This document shows positions 12,952 through 26,000 of a DNA stretch of 64,000 nucleotides, piece by piece. Positions within the stretch are counted from its first letter, which is position 1. Every line of letters begins with the position of its first letter. The notes beneath the pieces were generated by a model, which worked only from the letters and a program-made list of their open reading frames with translations, ran no database searches and was not told the DNA's origin. The stretch covers positions 335-64,334 of the forward strand of contig MU859112.1 of the NCBI GenBank assembly GCA_033297205.1, written 5' to 3'. The DNA is from Pseudoneurospora amorphoporcata (Eukaryota; Ascomycota; Sordariomycetes; Sordariales; Sordariaceae). A program made the translations under genes and the position numbers.

Positions 12952-15900
12952 CGGTCGTCATCCCCCCGGCTGGCTGGCTTATCGGGATCTCATTTATATC
13001 GCCGTGAGCTTTGTGATCCATTCGCCGAGTGGGTGCAGTGATCGGCCAAGTTGAAATTGGTGTTGAACTGCTGTGTGTGCACTGTATGTGGTCGCCGGGT
13101 CATTCGAAAACTGAGCCGCAAGGCCGCAACAAGCCTCGTGATCTCGGTGATCCTGTCGACAAGCACAAGGTCCCTCCATCTCGATCAAGAAGCAATGATA
13201 CGTCCAAGATGCCAGGGTTGTAGGCCGTAGGAGCAGTTCGCATTAGCGCTGTTGCAGTGGTGAAGAGACGGTGAGGTGTAAGATGCCACAGACTCACGAC
13301 GACTGGGGGGAACTGGACCTGAAGGTTCCTCTTGCCTATCAGCCAGATTCGCTCGATTTTGCTGTGGAGCTCCTTCTCATGCGTTAAATCCCTTTCTGAG
13401 TCTGCCCTGCCTTCCACCTGCTCTAAAAGTTGCCTAAAATCCAGCGCCAGTGAGCTCCTGCCGCTTGTAAAGACATTGACCCGTCACCGATACCACTCCG
13501 ACCTGACCGCCGGCGGAGACGAAGAAGCGCTTGTGGAAAGATCAAAGGCCCTTGACTCCGCAAAACGAACTTCATATGGAAGCTACGATGGTTGCAACAA
13601 GGCAATTGCAATGCCATTCCAGTTCCATAATTGGCGCCAAATCAGATTGCCAGGACGGTTTCCCAACTCCGCGCCTCGTCACTTCCACTTCTCGCCGTTG
13701 GCTAATGTCTTGGGTCTTCGTCGGAGTGGGGTTGTTGATGGGTTGCCTTGAAGCCCGCGGCTGATCATGGCCGTCGAAAGTTGAAATTGGCTATCCAGAA
13801 TCATGGGGCAGAAGCCCGAGTGATTTAGCGTATCAAGCGTACCTCAAGGACGGGACTGGAGGGAGGCGATGGATCAACACAGAAAGAACGAGAGAACCGT
13901 TCCAACCAAATGTAACGGCGAGATAGACGAGACAGCGCTTGGCCCAATGAAGGAGTCATGATATTCGGATCGGTCGTTGTTGCTGCAAGATCCCGGTTCA
14001 ACAAACGGGTTCGGTACCTTACGTAGAGGTACTCACGGTACAGCTTGGGAGCAGAAATGCTCAAGATACACATGTAATGTGTACGGGGTATCGCGCCTGT
14101 CGTAACCTGTATTGCAAGTAGCCATCTGCGGATGCGGGAAATGGCTGATGGTGGAGTCTGTGCCGTCACTCATTCTCCAAAGTTGGAGCTGACATCAATC
14201 TGGCCTTGATCTTTCGCAGCGGCAATCGCACCCGAAAGCAGATCAATCGCGGTCCATCTCGACACTTGCCCAGCCGGTCAATGAAACGTCGGTCTGAAAT
14301 ATTGAATCCGATCATGATCTTGCTACGCTACCGCCTTGATAGGGGCAAAATTGATTGCAACGCTGCAATGCCATGCTTTCCGGCAAGCGATCCCGGCGCC
14401 GGCCAATCTGCCAATTGTAGGTAGTGGCTCTAGCACCTCCTTCCATTGCTGCGGTCATGGTTCCAACCCAGTAAAACCACTGGCCGTGTTGTTGGTGCCG
14501 GTGGTGACCGTGGTGGTCGCGGCGCACAGCGACTGTCCGGGACGTTACATGTTGAACCCCTAGAGGCTGCCAGAAAGGAAACGTTAGAAGATTGCTAACT
14601 CGGTTTTGGCAGATTCGCATTGGAATATCGGGTCCAAACCGCGCGCGGTCTGCCAGCCTCGCAACTCGCCGGGGTATGGAGGACCACCCAAGCCCCTACC
14701 TAGCCAGTGTACTGAGCTAGTAGGCTTTCCCTTCCCCTTTTGAGCAACCATTTCGCCATTGGTGATGACCGCCGTCAGACAGGCAATAACAGGAAACTGG
14801 CTTGCAGACCCGTCATGGTCCTTGGATGATCGCACTGTCCATCCCGCGACTTGGGGACGGCCAAGGGGCAGATCTGCAGGGCAAGCAAGAAAATTGACGT
14901 TTTTGATCTGCAAGATGATGGGTGATGCGAGGCCGATGAGGGTGGGTTTGGTGGACTTTGACACTCTGGTGATGGAGACAGGAAGACAGGAACTTGACTC
15001 CAACACGGATGAACGTTTACGCCATGACTTGCAACTACGTACCGCTCAGTTCAAAAACAAAGGATACGCCTCTTTTTCATCTCGAAGCTTTACTGGTCCC
15101 CGGCGTCGGGCCCCCTTCCTCCGACAATGGCAGCGGGACCGCAGATACTGGGCTGCTTGGCTCTTCAAGAGACAGGAAGTCACAGAACTGATGGAGAGCC
15201 GGTACAATATTACGTACCTGTTGACCTTGTGTGCATATCGTGGCCGCCAAGTGACCGCATTTCCTTTTCGTTCGACGATCAGCTTCTTTTTCTGACACCG
15301 GTCGAGGTTGACAGGCTGAACACTTAGCGGGGAACCCCTCGAGAAGCGAGCACCATTGGTGAGCGGATTTTTGGCAAGGCCACCCCATGTGCTTCCCGCC
15401 CGCAGATACACTCCAGCCCGCCTGACTTCTGACACCGCTCGGATCTGTCCTTTTTGTGGTGTGTCATCTCGATAGGACTCAGCTTTTTGCTCAACCCCCG
15501 GCACCCATGTCAGCCACGCCCACAGACTCGCAGCCCGTCCACTGCCACTGTGCCCCCGTTCGATTATCGATTAGCGAGGCCCAAGTCATTTGGAATCCCG
15601 CCAATGGAACCCCTGCTCTAAAAATACGCTACTCGATGGCCTCAGGAATGGCTGCACCGGGCCCCGCCCTCCCCTGCTCTCCTCGTCGACCCAGATCCCT
15701 GCCATTGCTCTGCCGTGGGAGCGGTTGGGAGGCACGGGCCAGATCGATGTGCGATGTGATGTGCTCCATGTGCCTCTGCTGACGGGAGGTTCAAGCCGGA
15801 CGGTTACCGTGACGCTAGAAGCGGATAGGCTTGACAATGCGATGATAAGTGTTTGCCCAGACGGCGGCACCTTCTCCGGAATTTGCCCGTGATACTCATG

Positions 15901-17678
15901 GTACCTGGGTGCTGGTACCGGTACCTCCTCTTTTCTGGGGCTTTCATGACCGTGAGAGCTTTGGGAGATTCACACTTGTCGGCATGTGCTTGAGTGGGAA
16001 CATCTTGGCGCAACCCGGAGATTCGGAGAGGCGGATGATGGATCGATCTGACATAAACCGAGATTCACCCCACCGTACGTTCTGTACCTCTGCAGTAGCC
16101 ATGTTTTAGCGCGAACCGTCTTCAGTTGTTCCCCCTCAGGTCGGCGACCTCCACCCACTGTTGGGAGCTGTGCATGATCTGACGATATTCGACACACGTT
16201 GGCCTTTTGACGGATAACCCTGTCGCCGTCGCCGTAGCACATAGTGAAAGACCGGATACCCAGGTGGAAGTGAGAAACGCGGGTAAAAACATCCACTTGT
16301 GGGATGAAGACATCGTGATATTTGGTACAAATCGTACCTCAGTATGTTAGTGAGGAGGCACCGCCGTCTTTGACCCAAAAGCGTTCAGGTTATCGACTGG
16401 TGCTTGTCTGGTTCAGTAGCAAGTCAGACCTCTCAAGACCCCGACATGACTTCACCGCAGAGTCCAAACTTTTTCGGATTGATTGCTGATTCTGCTCGTC
16501 ACATATGAGTTGAGATTGATCTGATTTGTCTTGAAACCGGCCCCAGCTAGCGCGATATTTGAATCTCGATCCGGCGCAACACCTCTCGAGAAAAAGTTAA
16601 CGAAGATAACATTCTAGAATCAGGGGAAATCTGGGATCTGTCTTTTGGCCAAAATAGAACCGCTCTCAGTCCGATAAAGAAACCAAATAAGCTACGACGC
16701 TGGTCGGGTCACCAATCAAAAGGTCTTGAGACGGTGTCATTCGGGTTTTCGCGCCTAGAAAGATCATCATTTCATCTGCTGTGGTTAGAAAAGACTCGTC
16801 ATTCGGGTGACCCTAGACAGCTTATGGTCACAGCCTAGGAGGCCGATATCCCTGGAGAAACGCCCAAACAAGTTGGTCAATCATCCCATCCGACCCAACG
16901 GTCAGGTCAGAATCAGATTCCATGACTGACAAGCCGCGAAACTCCGGGTCATCAGACGTTTTTCCGCGAATCGACTGGTGACCTCGTTTGGTGGAAGCGA
17001 CCTTGCCCATTACATGAGTCCCGGAAAAGAAAGGTGTAAGAAGACGTACTGTATATGAGGCACAGCATGTATTTATTCGACGTTCTTGTGGCCTGTTCTT
17101 CCCCAATGGAATGCGACCTCGGTTGTATGGCCTCCTCTTCTGGAGCCTGTCTTTCACCCACGACCAATTGCCACTGCACCGGCTTCGCATACCATCGTCC
17201 TGACCCAAACAACAGCCAGGGGTACAGTTGGCAGATTATTAGATTATCACAGACTCTGACAAGGGCTGCCATTTGCGCCGTTCCTGCGCACAGTGAAATA
17301 AGGATGTAGCTCACGCTGTGAAGCTCCCAACCCATCTACGGCACGCAATTGAGACCGGCGAACCCATCCACAATGCCCGTCTTGAGACCACCGCGACAGG
17401 TGTGTCTTTTGCTGCCATTGAGGGTGGAACTGCTCATTAGCCCCAGACATTGCCAAAGAATGCTCACATGTAGACAAACGAACGTGTGATGCCGCGATAT
17501 GAAAGCTGTGAGGCAGTAGGGGATGGGGATACTCGATCTTACAATACCGTACCAGTAACATACCTCTTTAAATTTGAGCCGTTCTTGCGGATGCCTTTTT
17601 GCAACTTTTGAGGCCGGGTAGCTTGAGGCACATGAAGCGCTGCAACGCATTCGTACGGTACGAGCACAGCAGAAGGCG

Positions 17679-17692
17679 TGTACACGTGTACA
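17679..17692. promoter_or_regulatory. 14-bp perfect palindrome centred on CACGTG
   Basis: The sequence TGTACACGTGTACA is its own reverse complement, with an E-box core. It lies in the gene-poor region upstream of the GATA factor. The decamer TGTACACGTG occurs again at 27871-27880, downstream of that gene. A binding site is plausible but unproven. Confidence 0.3.
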
Positions 17693-20280
17693 GTGTATGC
17701 CATGGTAGAAAACTGGTACGTACTGTAAGTAACGGGAAACTCACCTCACTCACCGCATTTACCAGGATCGCAGACTGGTCCGTCGCCATTTTCACTTGTC
17801 GATACATCCCAGGAATTCCAAGCGCGGCACCAGGTTCCCAGCACCCGCGTACCGTACAAGTGCAGTTCCTACACTAGCGATGCCGGGCTCAAAATTGTGA
17901 CGGCTCGAGTGAGATCTTGCGAACCCCCCCCCCCCACCCTCCTTTCCCCCAATCACCCACCCTTTTGGGCTCAAGTTCGCGCTCCATGACAATGGAAGCT
18001 CGGAAGCTTCCCCCACTTCAATTCTCTGGGCAATCTCACCCAACGACCATCTCATTATCAAATCTGGGCTGGGGCGTGCTGGGTATCTGCGCTTTTTTCC
18101 CAGAATGATCGTCACTTTTCAGATGACGGTGACGCCTCTTTGGCAACCCTCCACCTCTTCTTTTCATCGGTATTTCCATTCAAATCCACTCGTCCTCGCA
18201 AGCTCCTCACCTTTACCAGAATGCCAAGTCCCAATCTCATCTCGCACATTTCATCACGGGTGGGCGGGCTGGCAGAATCGCGCCTTGGTTGAGACCGGCC
18301 GAGAAGCACCACTCACGTCGTTCCATTCCACCCCCGGGACGGCATGAGCATGGGGGAAATCGAAGGGACCATTAGCCGCGACGTCGGTCTGTTGATTGGT
18401 ATCCAGTGTTTCGTGCAGACCAAGGGCAATATGTCCAATTTGTTGGGCTTTTTGCATCTGGAGCGACATGATATATCGACAGAGGTAGGGAGACAGAATA
18501 TCGCACTCCTCTCAAGCGTCAACATATGGTTGGGACAAGACACCAACATCAGACGCGAAGGATGACCACCAAGCAGCGACGCTATTGACGACCATAAGTG
18601 CAAGTACAACATGGGAATATACGGTACTCAAGGTACTGTATGAGACACCAACGAGCAGCAGGACCGGGAACTTTGTCGATGAGGTTGTATCGGATCGTAT
18701 CGGATCGCATTGTATGCACCATGCCTCCCCCCCCCCCCCAGCCGATGGAAATGGATGCACCAGACGGGAGTATTTGTATCCCCTCGCGCCGTTGCTCAGG
18801 TCAGGACGGTCTCTGTTGTAAGAAATGGGCTGGGTTGGAGCAGGATGCTTGGCCGCTTTCCGCCCGCCCTGTCGCAAGTCCCTTTTTTTCTCCGACTCTT
18901 GTGTCATTCCGAACACACTCTCTCCCAGCACAAGGCCGCACAACCACAGATTCTTGCCTTGCCGTGCTGCAGCTGGCCAGCTGCCCTTGTGCTTGTGAGT
19001 TTGTGATCCCTTCAGATTCAAGTTTGGCGCTGGCTAGCGGGCTGGCTCTGTTTTGAGGTGATCCTTACAAGATGCGGTCCTCGTCCGCTTGTTGACGGCG
19101 TCACTCGTCAAAGTGCTTGGTCCCTTTTCACACCCTTTTCCTCTCCCGGGCCCCCCTTTTGTTGTCTTTGTGGTGTCACCAGTGGCATCCAGACCAAATG
19201 TGATATCCATTCGCGTGTCTACCCTTCTGTCAAGTTTTGTAACCGTCCACCTCACTTATTGCGACGCATCATTCAAGCAAGCACAGGACGTCACCAGCAG
19301 CGAGTGTAGTTGGAGGTTTTCATGAACGGTTCTCTGGCCAACTATCGGGAAAGATGCAGATTGCCCTGAGCGTTCGCGCAGAAAAAGCTTGACAACATAA
19401 CCATTCCCACCGACTGGAATCGGAAACATCGGCCGTTCCAGTTGGCAAGTAGGGAAACAAGGTGAAGCGAAGGGGGTACAGAAAGGCTAAAAGCCACCAA
19501 AAGAAAACGAGTGGGTAATTAACATCAACAAGGTGGAAAAAGCCCAACGTTCTTCGTCAGGTCCACGTCCATCACTCCATCACCCATCGGCCATCTCAGC
19601 CATCGCCCATCGAGTTGGATGTCTGGCGCTAGTAGGTAGCCAGCCAAACTCCCCACCGAGGAGAGGAGGGACGGTCCCATGTTCATCCGCTCGATCTGCG
19701 ACGTTGAAGACGGACGGCACAAGCCTAGTGTACGCCTTCCCTGGCTCGATCTTGTTGCCCTCTCTCAACCCTTACAATTCCCACAGGAGAACAGACCAGA
19801 CGAGAGACGGTTACCTAGCAAGTGGTTAAGGGTACGTACTCCTGTTGGTACCGCCTTTCGCGCCTGTACCTCGTGCACTTGACCCAAACAGGCCAAGTAG
19901 AGAGACAAAGGGTCCAGCAGCTTTTATAGCGGAAACCAGGAGCGGCAGGGGTGTTGTTCTCTTTGGCCTGAATCCTCCCAGGATCCATTCCCAGATTCCT
20001 GATCCACTCCCCATGGAATCCACCTTTTCCCACTAAAAAGGTACAGGTAGCCGGCCCACCACACAAATCCACAGCTGAACAAGTGGTGGAAGCGGTGCCT
20101 GATTCCTTGGTGACGGAGGGGAGCGTCCTCGGCCTCAACATCTCAGCGGACATCTGTCATCCACTGGCCGGCCGCAGAAGTAGCAGGCAGGACGGGACTA
20201 CCCAGACCCAGCAGAGGCAGCGAGTCGAGTGCTGCATATCTCCAGTGCGTCCAGTGCATCCACAGCGAGTAGCGTCGAGT

Positions 20281-21606
20281 AGCGTACCTACCTTAGTAAG
20301 GTACTAGGTAGGTAGGGCCACCTGAATCCCCTTGCACCCGGACCTGTGGTGCACATTGGTGTTTCCCTCCAAACAAACCCTCCATGCTGGGAGCTGCTGG
20401 TGCCCGCCCGCCTTCCACTTCCTGCTCTTGCGCTACTGGACCCCCCCTGCTCCTTTCGATCCCAAGTCCCAAGTCCAAGTTCCATCCCCCATCCCCACAG
20501 TCCCCCGTTGGCAGCCCTTCCCCCATCCCCCGGGACCCCCCCCCCCCCCCCCCCCAAATGCGGCTACCGTCTTAAAAAGTCACAAAAGACAAGAACAGCT
20601 CGTTCGCTCGCCACCACCTTACCTGCATGTCCATCCGTCCCCTTGGGTTCCAACATCTGACGACTCAGGCTGTCAATTCTGGCCCGGAAATACTGACAAA
20701 AACCCGAATCCTCCCCATCGGTCCCCCCTCGCTCAATCTTGTCCCATCCCATCTGGCTCCCATCTGCAATCTCGATTCCTGCCATTTCCATTCAGCAGCT
20801 GGCCGTAGTGGACGTTGCAGTCTCCAATCTCCAATTTCCGACTTTGCATCGCCTCCCGCAAGTACATAGAGACGAGACGGAAGCAGAACAAAGAGACTTG
20901 TTACCTGACCGGACCGAAGGCGTGGCCTCTCTTATCCACTCGTCACCCAACTCCATCTCGATCCCACTCAGATCTCAGATCTCCCAACCTCAAGACTGAA
21001 TACCTACCACCCACCACCACTGCGATTCGGCCTGTGCACCTTCTGTCTGGCAGCAGCAGCAGCCACCACCACGCAATCTCACCACCTTCACGGCCATTCA
21101 GCATCTTGTCATTTCGCAACTCGTCTTACCAACACACTCCATTGCACGACCAACTACCATCACCGACGACGCACTGTTTTCCAATAGATTTTCTCATCTA
21201 CTAGGTACTGTGCCATTATAGAGCGTATACCCGCAAGCGATACCAGCGGACTGTCTCTCCGGTCCGTCCCGCCCTTTACGCCCACCGATAGAGCTGTTGC
21301 GTCTCTTTCATCCCGTCTGTCCTGGCGTCTCCGAGTCAGATGCTAGTTTGAGCTAGGGGTGCTCTGCTTGGGTTATCGACGCCATTTAATTTCTTAAGAC
21401 CCGCTATGGAAGCGGGCGATTCTGCTGCTAGGCAAAGGTGCGTCTCTTCTCACGTCAACCCGCAATCGGGTTCTTGTTTTGCATCGTCGAGCAATTGGGT
21501 TAACATTCTGTCTTTTGTTAGCGGGATCTTATCTGCCACCACTACTCGTGAACACTTTGATCCAGCACGACCATACAACAACAGAAGCAGTAGAGAAGGC
21601 ACAGCC
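20281..21606 (+). promoter_or_regulatory. Pyrimidine-rich promoter/5' leader of the GATA factor gene
   Basis: The plus strand becomes strongly C/T-rich here, as is usual for transcribed leaders of long Neurospora messages. It carries a run of about 20 C near 20536-20555, a TACCTTAGTAAGGTA inverted repeat near 20290, and many short upstream open frames, including a 67-codon in-frame extension from an ATG at 21406. I infer a long 5' untranslated leader with possible uORF control; the transcription start and any leader introns are not determined. Confidence 0.4.
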
Positions 21607-23035
21607 ATGGCAACGGCAACATTGATCAACCCAAGCTCCCAATACCACTCGCACTCATTTTCCCACGGTGGCTACCACCCTTCGTCGTCCGCAAGCATTC
21701 CCGCCATGATTTCGCCAGTCGATTCCCGGCGGACGTCTGACGAGTCGGAGAACTCTCACCGACAGTCGTTGCCTTCCATTTCAGAAGTCATCTCGGGTAC
21801 CAAGCCGACCTCCTACCCTCCACATGCTCCGATCTCACTGCCGCCAACCCAGAGTCTCCCTTCGCCATTTGCACCATCTGGTCCGCCACGAAGTTACGAT
21901 GTTGACAAGCATCCTTCGCCAAGGGCGCTGCATCCCAGCTCGGGCTTCCCCCACCCTGATCCTCTACCCGCCTTCTCCGACCCTGCGAGGCCTTCATTGT
22001 CCAGCAGGCCGCCTCCGCCTCCCCCGCTGAATACATTTCCAACACATCATCAGCACCCCTCGCCACCAGTGAAGCTTGAACAGATGGAGGTTGACCAAAG
22101 ACATGCCGAGGCATCCCCAATGAGTGCCGGATATCCTCACCATCCTCCAGGACACCCGGCGGGACCCCACTACTCGCAAGCGGGACGTCTTCCTCCTGGC
22201 CAACTACCGTTGTCGGCCTACCCTGTTTCCCCCAGGCACAGTGGACCTGGACTGCCATCACCATACGACTCGCAGCGCCGACCGCCTATGTACCCGGAGG
22301 AGCAAGAATATGGGCAGGGTCGTGCTAGAACTACCGAATACAAGTCTGCCTCGGAAAGGTCTTTGCCGGACTGGTCGTCTTACGGGGAGATGATGTACAT
22401 GGTAAGTGTGAAACTGTAGTCAAATCGTTAACCTTTTCCACGTCTAATAATGAAGAATAAGCAGATAGCGCACGCTGGGCGCACCGTTTATCATTTCGCT
22501 GAAGGCTACGGTGCCGCGGCACGGGAACAGCAAGGACAGCCGCTTCCATCAAGACTACCAACCGAAAGCGAAATCTCCGTTGTCATCGACAGCGCAGTTG
22601 TCGCTGTCGAGAACCTGAAGAACCTCCGACACCTCATCGCCCAGATTAATTCGGAGCGGTCCCGAGAGAATGGTGGACGCAAGTCCGGAGCGGAAGACGA
22701 TGATGTTTCCATGTATGGTGACGGCATGGGAAAGCATTCGTCCTTCAACGAAGTGAAGAAAAGGCGTGGCGTAAGTTGTTTTGTTCCAACTTTGGAGCCT
22801 GGTGCAAAGAGATGGAAACGAGCCTGAAAGCTTACACATTTCTGTGATACAGCGTGCGGCTCCTCCTGGAAGATGCCATAGCTGCAACAGGATCGATACT
22901 CCCGAATGGAGGCGCGGCCCAGACGGCGCAAGAACTCTCTGCAACGCCTGCGGCTTGCACTACGCCAAGCTGGAGCGCAAACGACAATTGGAACAGCGAT
23001 CCATCCGACCCAAACCCACCGACGATCGAAACTAG
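21607..23035 (+). CDS. sub-1: NsdD/SUB-1-like GATA transcription factor
   Basis: GATA zinc-finger regulator of sexual development, ortholog class of Aspergillus NsdD and Neurospora SUB-1, acting in the nucleus. Exons are 21607-22401, 22465-22770 and 22853-23035 (427 aa), with donors GTAAGT/GTAAGT and acceptors GCAG/ACAG. The N-terminus (1-265) is Pro/Ser/His-rich and disordered. The segment around residues 266-320 (HAGRTVYHFAEGYG, PSRLPTESEI) matches the NsdD-specific block. The C-terminal finger starts at C375 with pattern C-X2-C-X18-C-X2-C and ends in a basic tail (AKLERKRQLEQ). I chose ATG 21607 because it begins MATATLINPS in good context; an in-frame ATG at 21406 would add 67 residues. 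Assignment to the NsdD family is strong; the symbol rests on family identity and recalled gene order. Confidence 0.9.
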
Positions 23036-26000
23036 ATTTATTATCCGGCAGAAAAGTACAGCTACCGCGGGCAATGTCACCCCAGTCTTGACAAACTCGA
23101 TTGCAGCCATCGGCGCCAGGTTTGCCGGTTACATAGAAGCTACTTCTCGACTTGCCCCATCTTTGCAGCGTGCAGACGGTACGGACGCATTCGAGTCACG
23201 ATTATCTTCCAATTTGTTTCAGCAAGCCTTCTTTATCTTGGGTTCTATGTTGTCTTTTATACCCGGGGTTCTGGTTTTGGGGTTCTGGGCTTGGTCTGGT
23301 TGCGGTTCTAGGCGCAGCACAAAGAAGGCAAAGGTCCGGGCATATGAGGGGATCCGAGATTTTTTAGAACGAATCAACGCAAAAGCCCTTGTTTATTCTA
23401 CATCTTGAAAAAAGCTGTATATACTTTATACCCCTCTTCCACCGTTGTTTTCCAGAACCGGTATATAGGAGCGATTTTGTGTCGCGCAAATTCAGGCTGA
23501 ACGAGAGGGATCTGCTATAGAGCTAACAAGGCTTGGGCGGCTTCTTTCTCGTTACACTATTTGCATACACACATCTGCAGTTCCAGGCTGTTCCGCTATT
23601 CTGGTAAGGAAACACGAGAGTTCATGGCATCTGGCATGGCATTTTGTTCCCTTTATTTACGCGGCTTTCTTGGCGGATCTCATGATCTTGGGTACATCAG
23701 GGCCGAGAGAAGAGCGGTCGCAAAACAATGGCTGTTCTGATTTTTTCTACATTGACTATCTTTCCTAAAATGCTTTTCAAAGTTGCGTCTTCCCCAGTAC
23801 GCATACGGATACAGCATTGTTTTCCTGCGTGTTGTTATCTTTAGGCGGCGTCGATTGGGTTTTTATTTGCTTGCCTTCTTTCCGTTTCGACGCACACCGG
23901 AACACGATCTACAACAAGCACGCCTAACCATGCCGAAGCGCGATCAGCGATCAGATGATGTGGCATGATCTAGCGGTAGGGTTGGAGACGGGGGCAAAGC
24001 AATCCTTTTTTTGACAAAGGGCGGAAAAGGTTCCATGTGTGAAATTTGTCGGGCGCGTCAGCAAACGAAACAAACACACATTCACAACAACAAACACGAT
24101 ACGGGTCACGGTCATGACGAGGCTTGCAAGGCGTAAAGCCATGGCCTGGTATGGCATGGAATGGCATGGTATGCAAAAGGGCATGGCAAAATACAAATTT
24201 TCTATGCCTAGCTATCAAGCCTACGTGGCGGCTGGGGATCAAGGGAATTTGGAGGGAGGTATCACATACGAGTGTGCTAGGTACCTATCTACCTCAGTCA
24301 CTTGTTAGGGGCAATGATGGAAAGTATAAAAGGTTGCAAACCAAAAGATTGGTTAGTATAAAAAGAACAACAGAAACAAAGAACTCCTTCGAGGGATGAT
24401 ACCGAGTTGCTTACATTTGCACAATGCGTTCAAGCGTCATCCGCTCAACGCTAGAGATACCTCATCTTACTACAGAAACACTCGTAAGTCGGCCTATGAC
24501 AAACGTCTCCCATGCCATGGAACTTCTACATTGGGGAGACAATGATGACGTCCCCGAAACGTTGCTTGCTTGCTTGCCTGCTTTGCTATCTAGATCTCTT
24601 GTCTACGTGTGTGGGGTGGTAGTGTACAAACATGACCACATGTCCATACTAGTCTAGGACGTGGAATTATAGAGAGAAAAAAGAAAAAAAAAACAAGGGG
24701 TATTGTAGCGAAAGCGATGAAGTCATTTAATCAAAGGGGATGATGGATCGATCGACGTTTGCGATCGTCTCTTCCGTCCCTTGCTAGTCAGTCAGCCTAG
24801 CGTAGTGTACCCGGAGGCCGGGGACCGGGTCCGGGACAAGGGACAAGGGACCGAAGACTTTGAGAGTGAGGACTAATGGATGTATAGGGTGGAAACTGGG
24901 GACACGGGGGATTGGAAGACCGGGGGACCGATGGAATGCAAGATTTGAGTTGTTAACACCGGGGAGACCGAGTGAGCGGTAAGTGGAAGTGGAGCGAGTG
25001 GGATGGACAAAGTTAACAAAGGTTCAAACAAAGGAGGGGTAAAACAAAACAAGGAACACATGGCGGTAAGGTAAACATAGGCAGGAGGATTGTCTGATCA
25101 TAATAGGGATTCTCTCATATTCGACCGAGCATCACCTATCTATTGTACATACCCTAGAATGCGGAGGATGTGGGATCTGTCGTTCATTCGGGCCGTCAAA
25201 ACAAGAGAGTGGAATCGGCTCGCTTGACCGTCCCGAGGAGCGGTCAGATACAAGATGGGCGGTGGCGGCGCATACCTACCTAGTATCAATCAGTGGGACT
25301 GGCTGGCTGTGATTCGAACCTTGATGAATCTGAGCGGCAGATTGTTGTTAGTATCGTTATATCAGGTAGGTAGGGATGCTTAATCTTGAAGCCCTTTGTC
25401 AGGTTGTATACTTGTAGCATATCGCCCGCCCACTTGTTCGGTCTTCTTCTTCTTCCATACGCCCGACATTCAATTTTCGTTGTCCATTGTCGTTTGAACT
25501 GCTCTGTAGGCTCTGTCTCTGGTACGAGACGCTATTACATAGGTTTTCAGGCTACATTATCACTGAAACCAACACGGTAGATAAAAAATGAACCAGTATG
25601 TATACCTGCGCCATATGGAAAAAAGGCGACAGTTCGGGAGACCATCTCAAGGATCAGGAAGAAAGACATTGGAGAAGCCAGGTGGCCTCGTTGAGAGACA
25701 ACACATCGTTCACTTACTCTACAGTGAGTGTGGGTGATTGTACGTATACAACGTTTCGTGAAAATGTGAAAAGTGAGGGAACAAGGGCACCTATCTGTGT
25801 TCCAAATCTTGGCTAGAGGTCATCGTGGGTGAGGTACCTATTGTGTACACTACATGCCTTTTTTTGAGCAGGCAAGCCTAAATTACGCATATTTTGACAA
25901 TAGCGAGAGTAGGTAGAAATATGCGAGAAGTTTGATGGTGTTAAATAGTTATGCTCTCTGCCGTCTGCCAACTCATTAGACTCTAGTCTAGTAGGTACAT

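Larger units (their letters stand above)
3436..20280. other. Gene-poor region of about 17 kb, no supported protein gene
   Basis: Every open frame here on both strands is short. None shows a recognisable domain, and I could not extend any by plausible splicing into a family I know. The sequence is mixed composition and not obviously AT-rich, so it does not look like a RIP-mutated transposon relic. It holds scattered homopolymer runs (G-run near 8288-8299, C-runs near 17926-17936 and 18727-18739), several CACGTG-containing palindromes and GATC-rich words. It lies between the NLR gene and the GATA factor and may be extended upstream regulatory DNA or non-coding transcription units; the sequence alone does not decide. 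Confidence 0.6.

Noticed and set aside
14759..15295. 178-codon plus-strand frame in the gene-poor region
   Set aside because: No recognisable domain, no supporting splice extension, and overlapping frames of similar length on both strands.
22854..23408. 184-codon plus-strand frame overlapping the GATA finger exon
   Set aside because: It is an out-of-frame reading of the GATA exon plus its 3' untranslated region; the C-X2-C-X18-C-X2-C finger lies in the other frame.
25300..25340. Possible tRNA B-box (GGTTCGAATC on the minus strand)
   Set aside because: The flanking bases do not form a T stem, and no A-box or acceptor stem could be found upstream.
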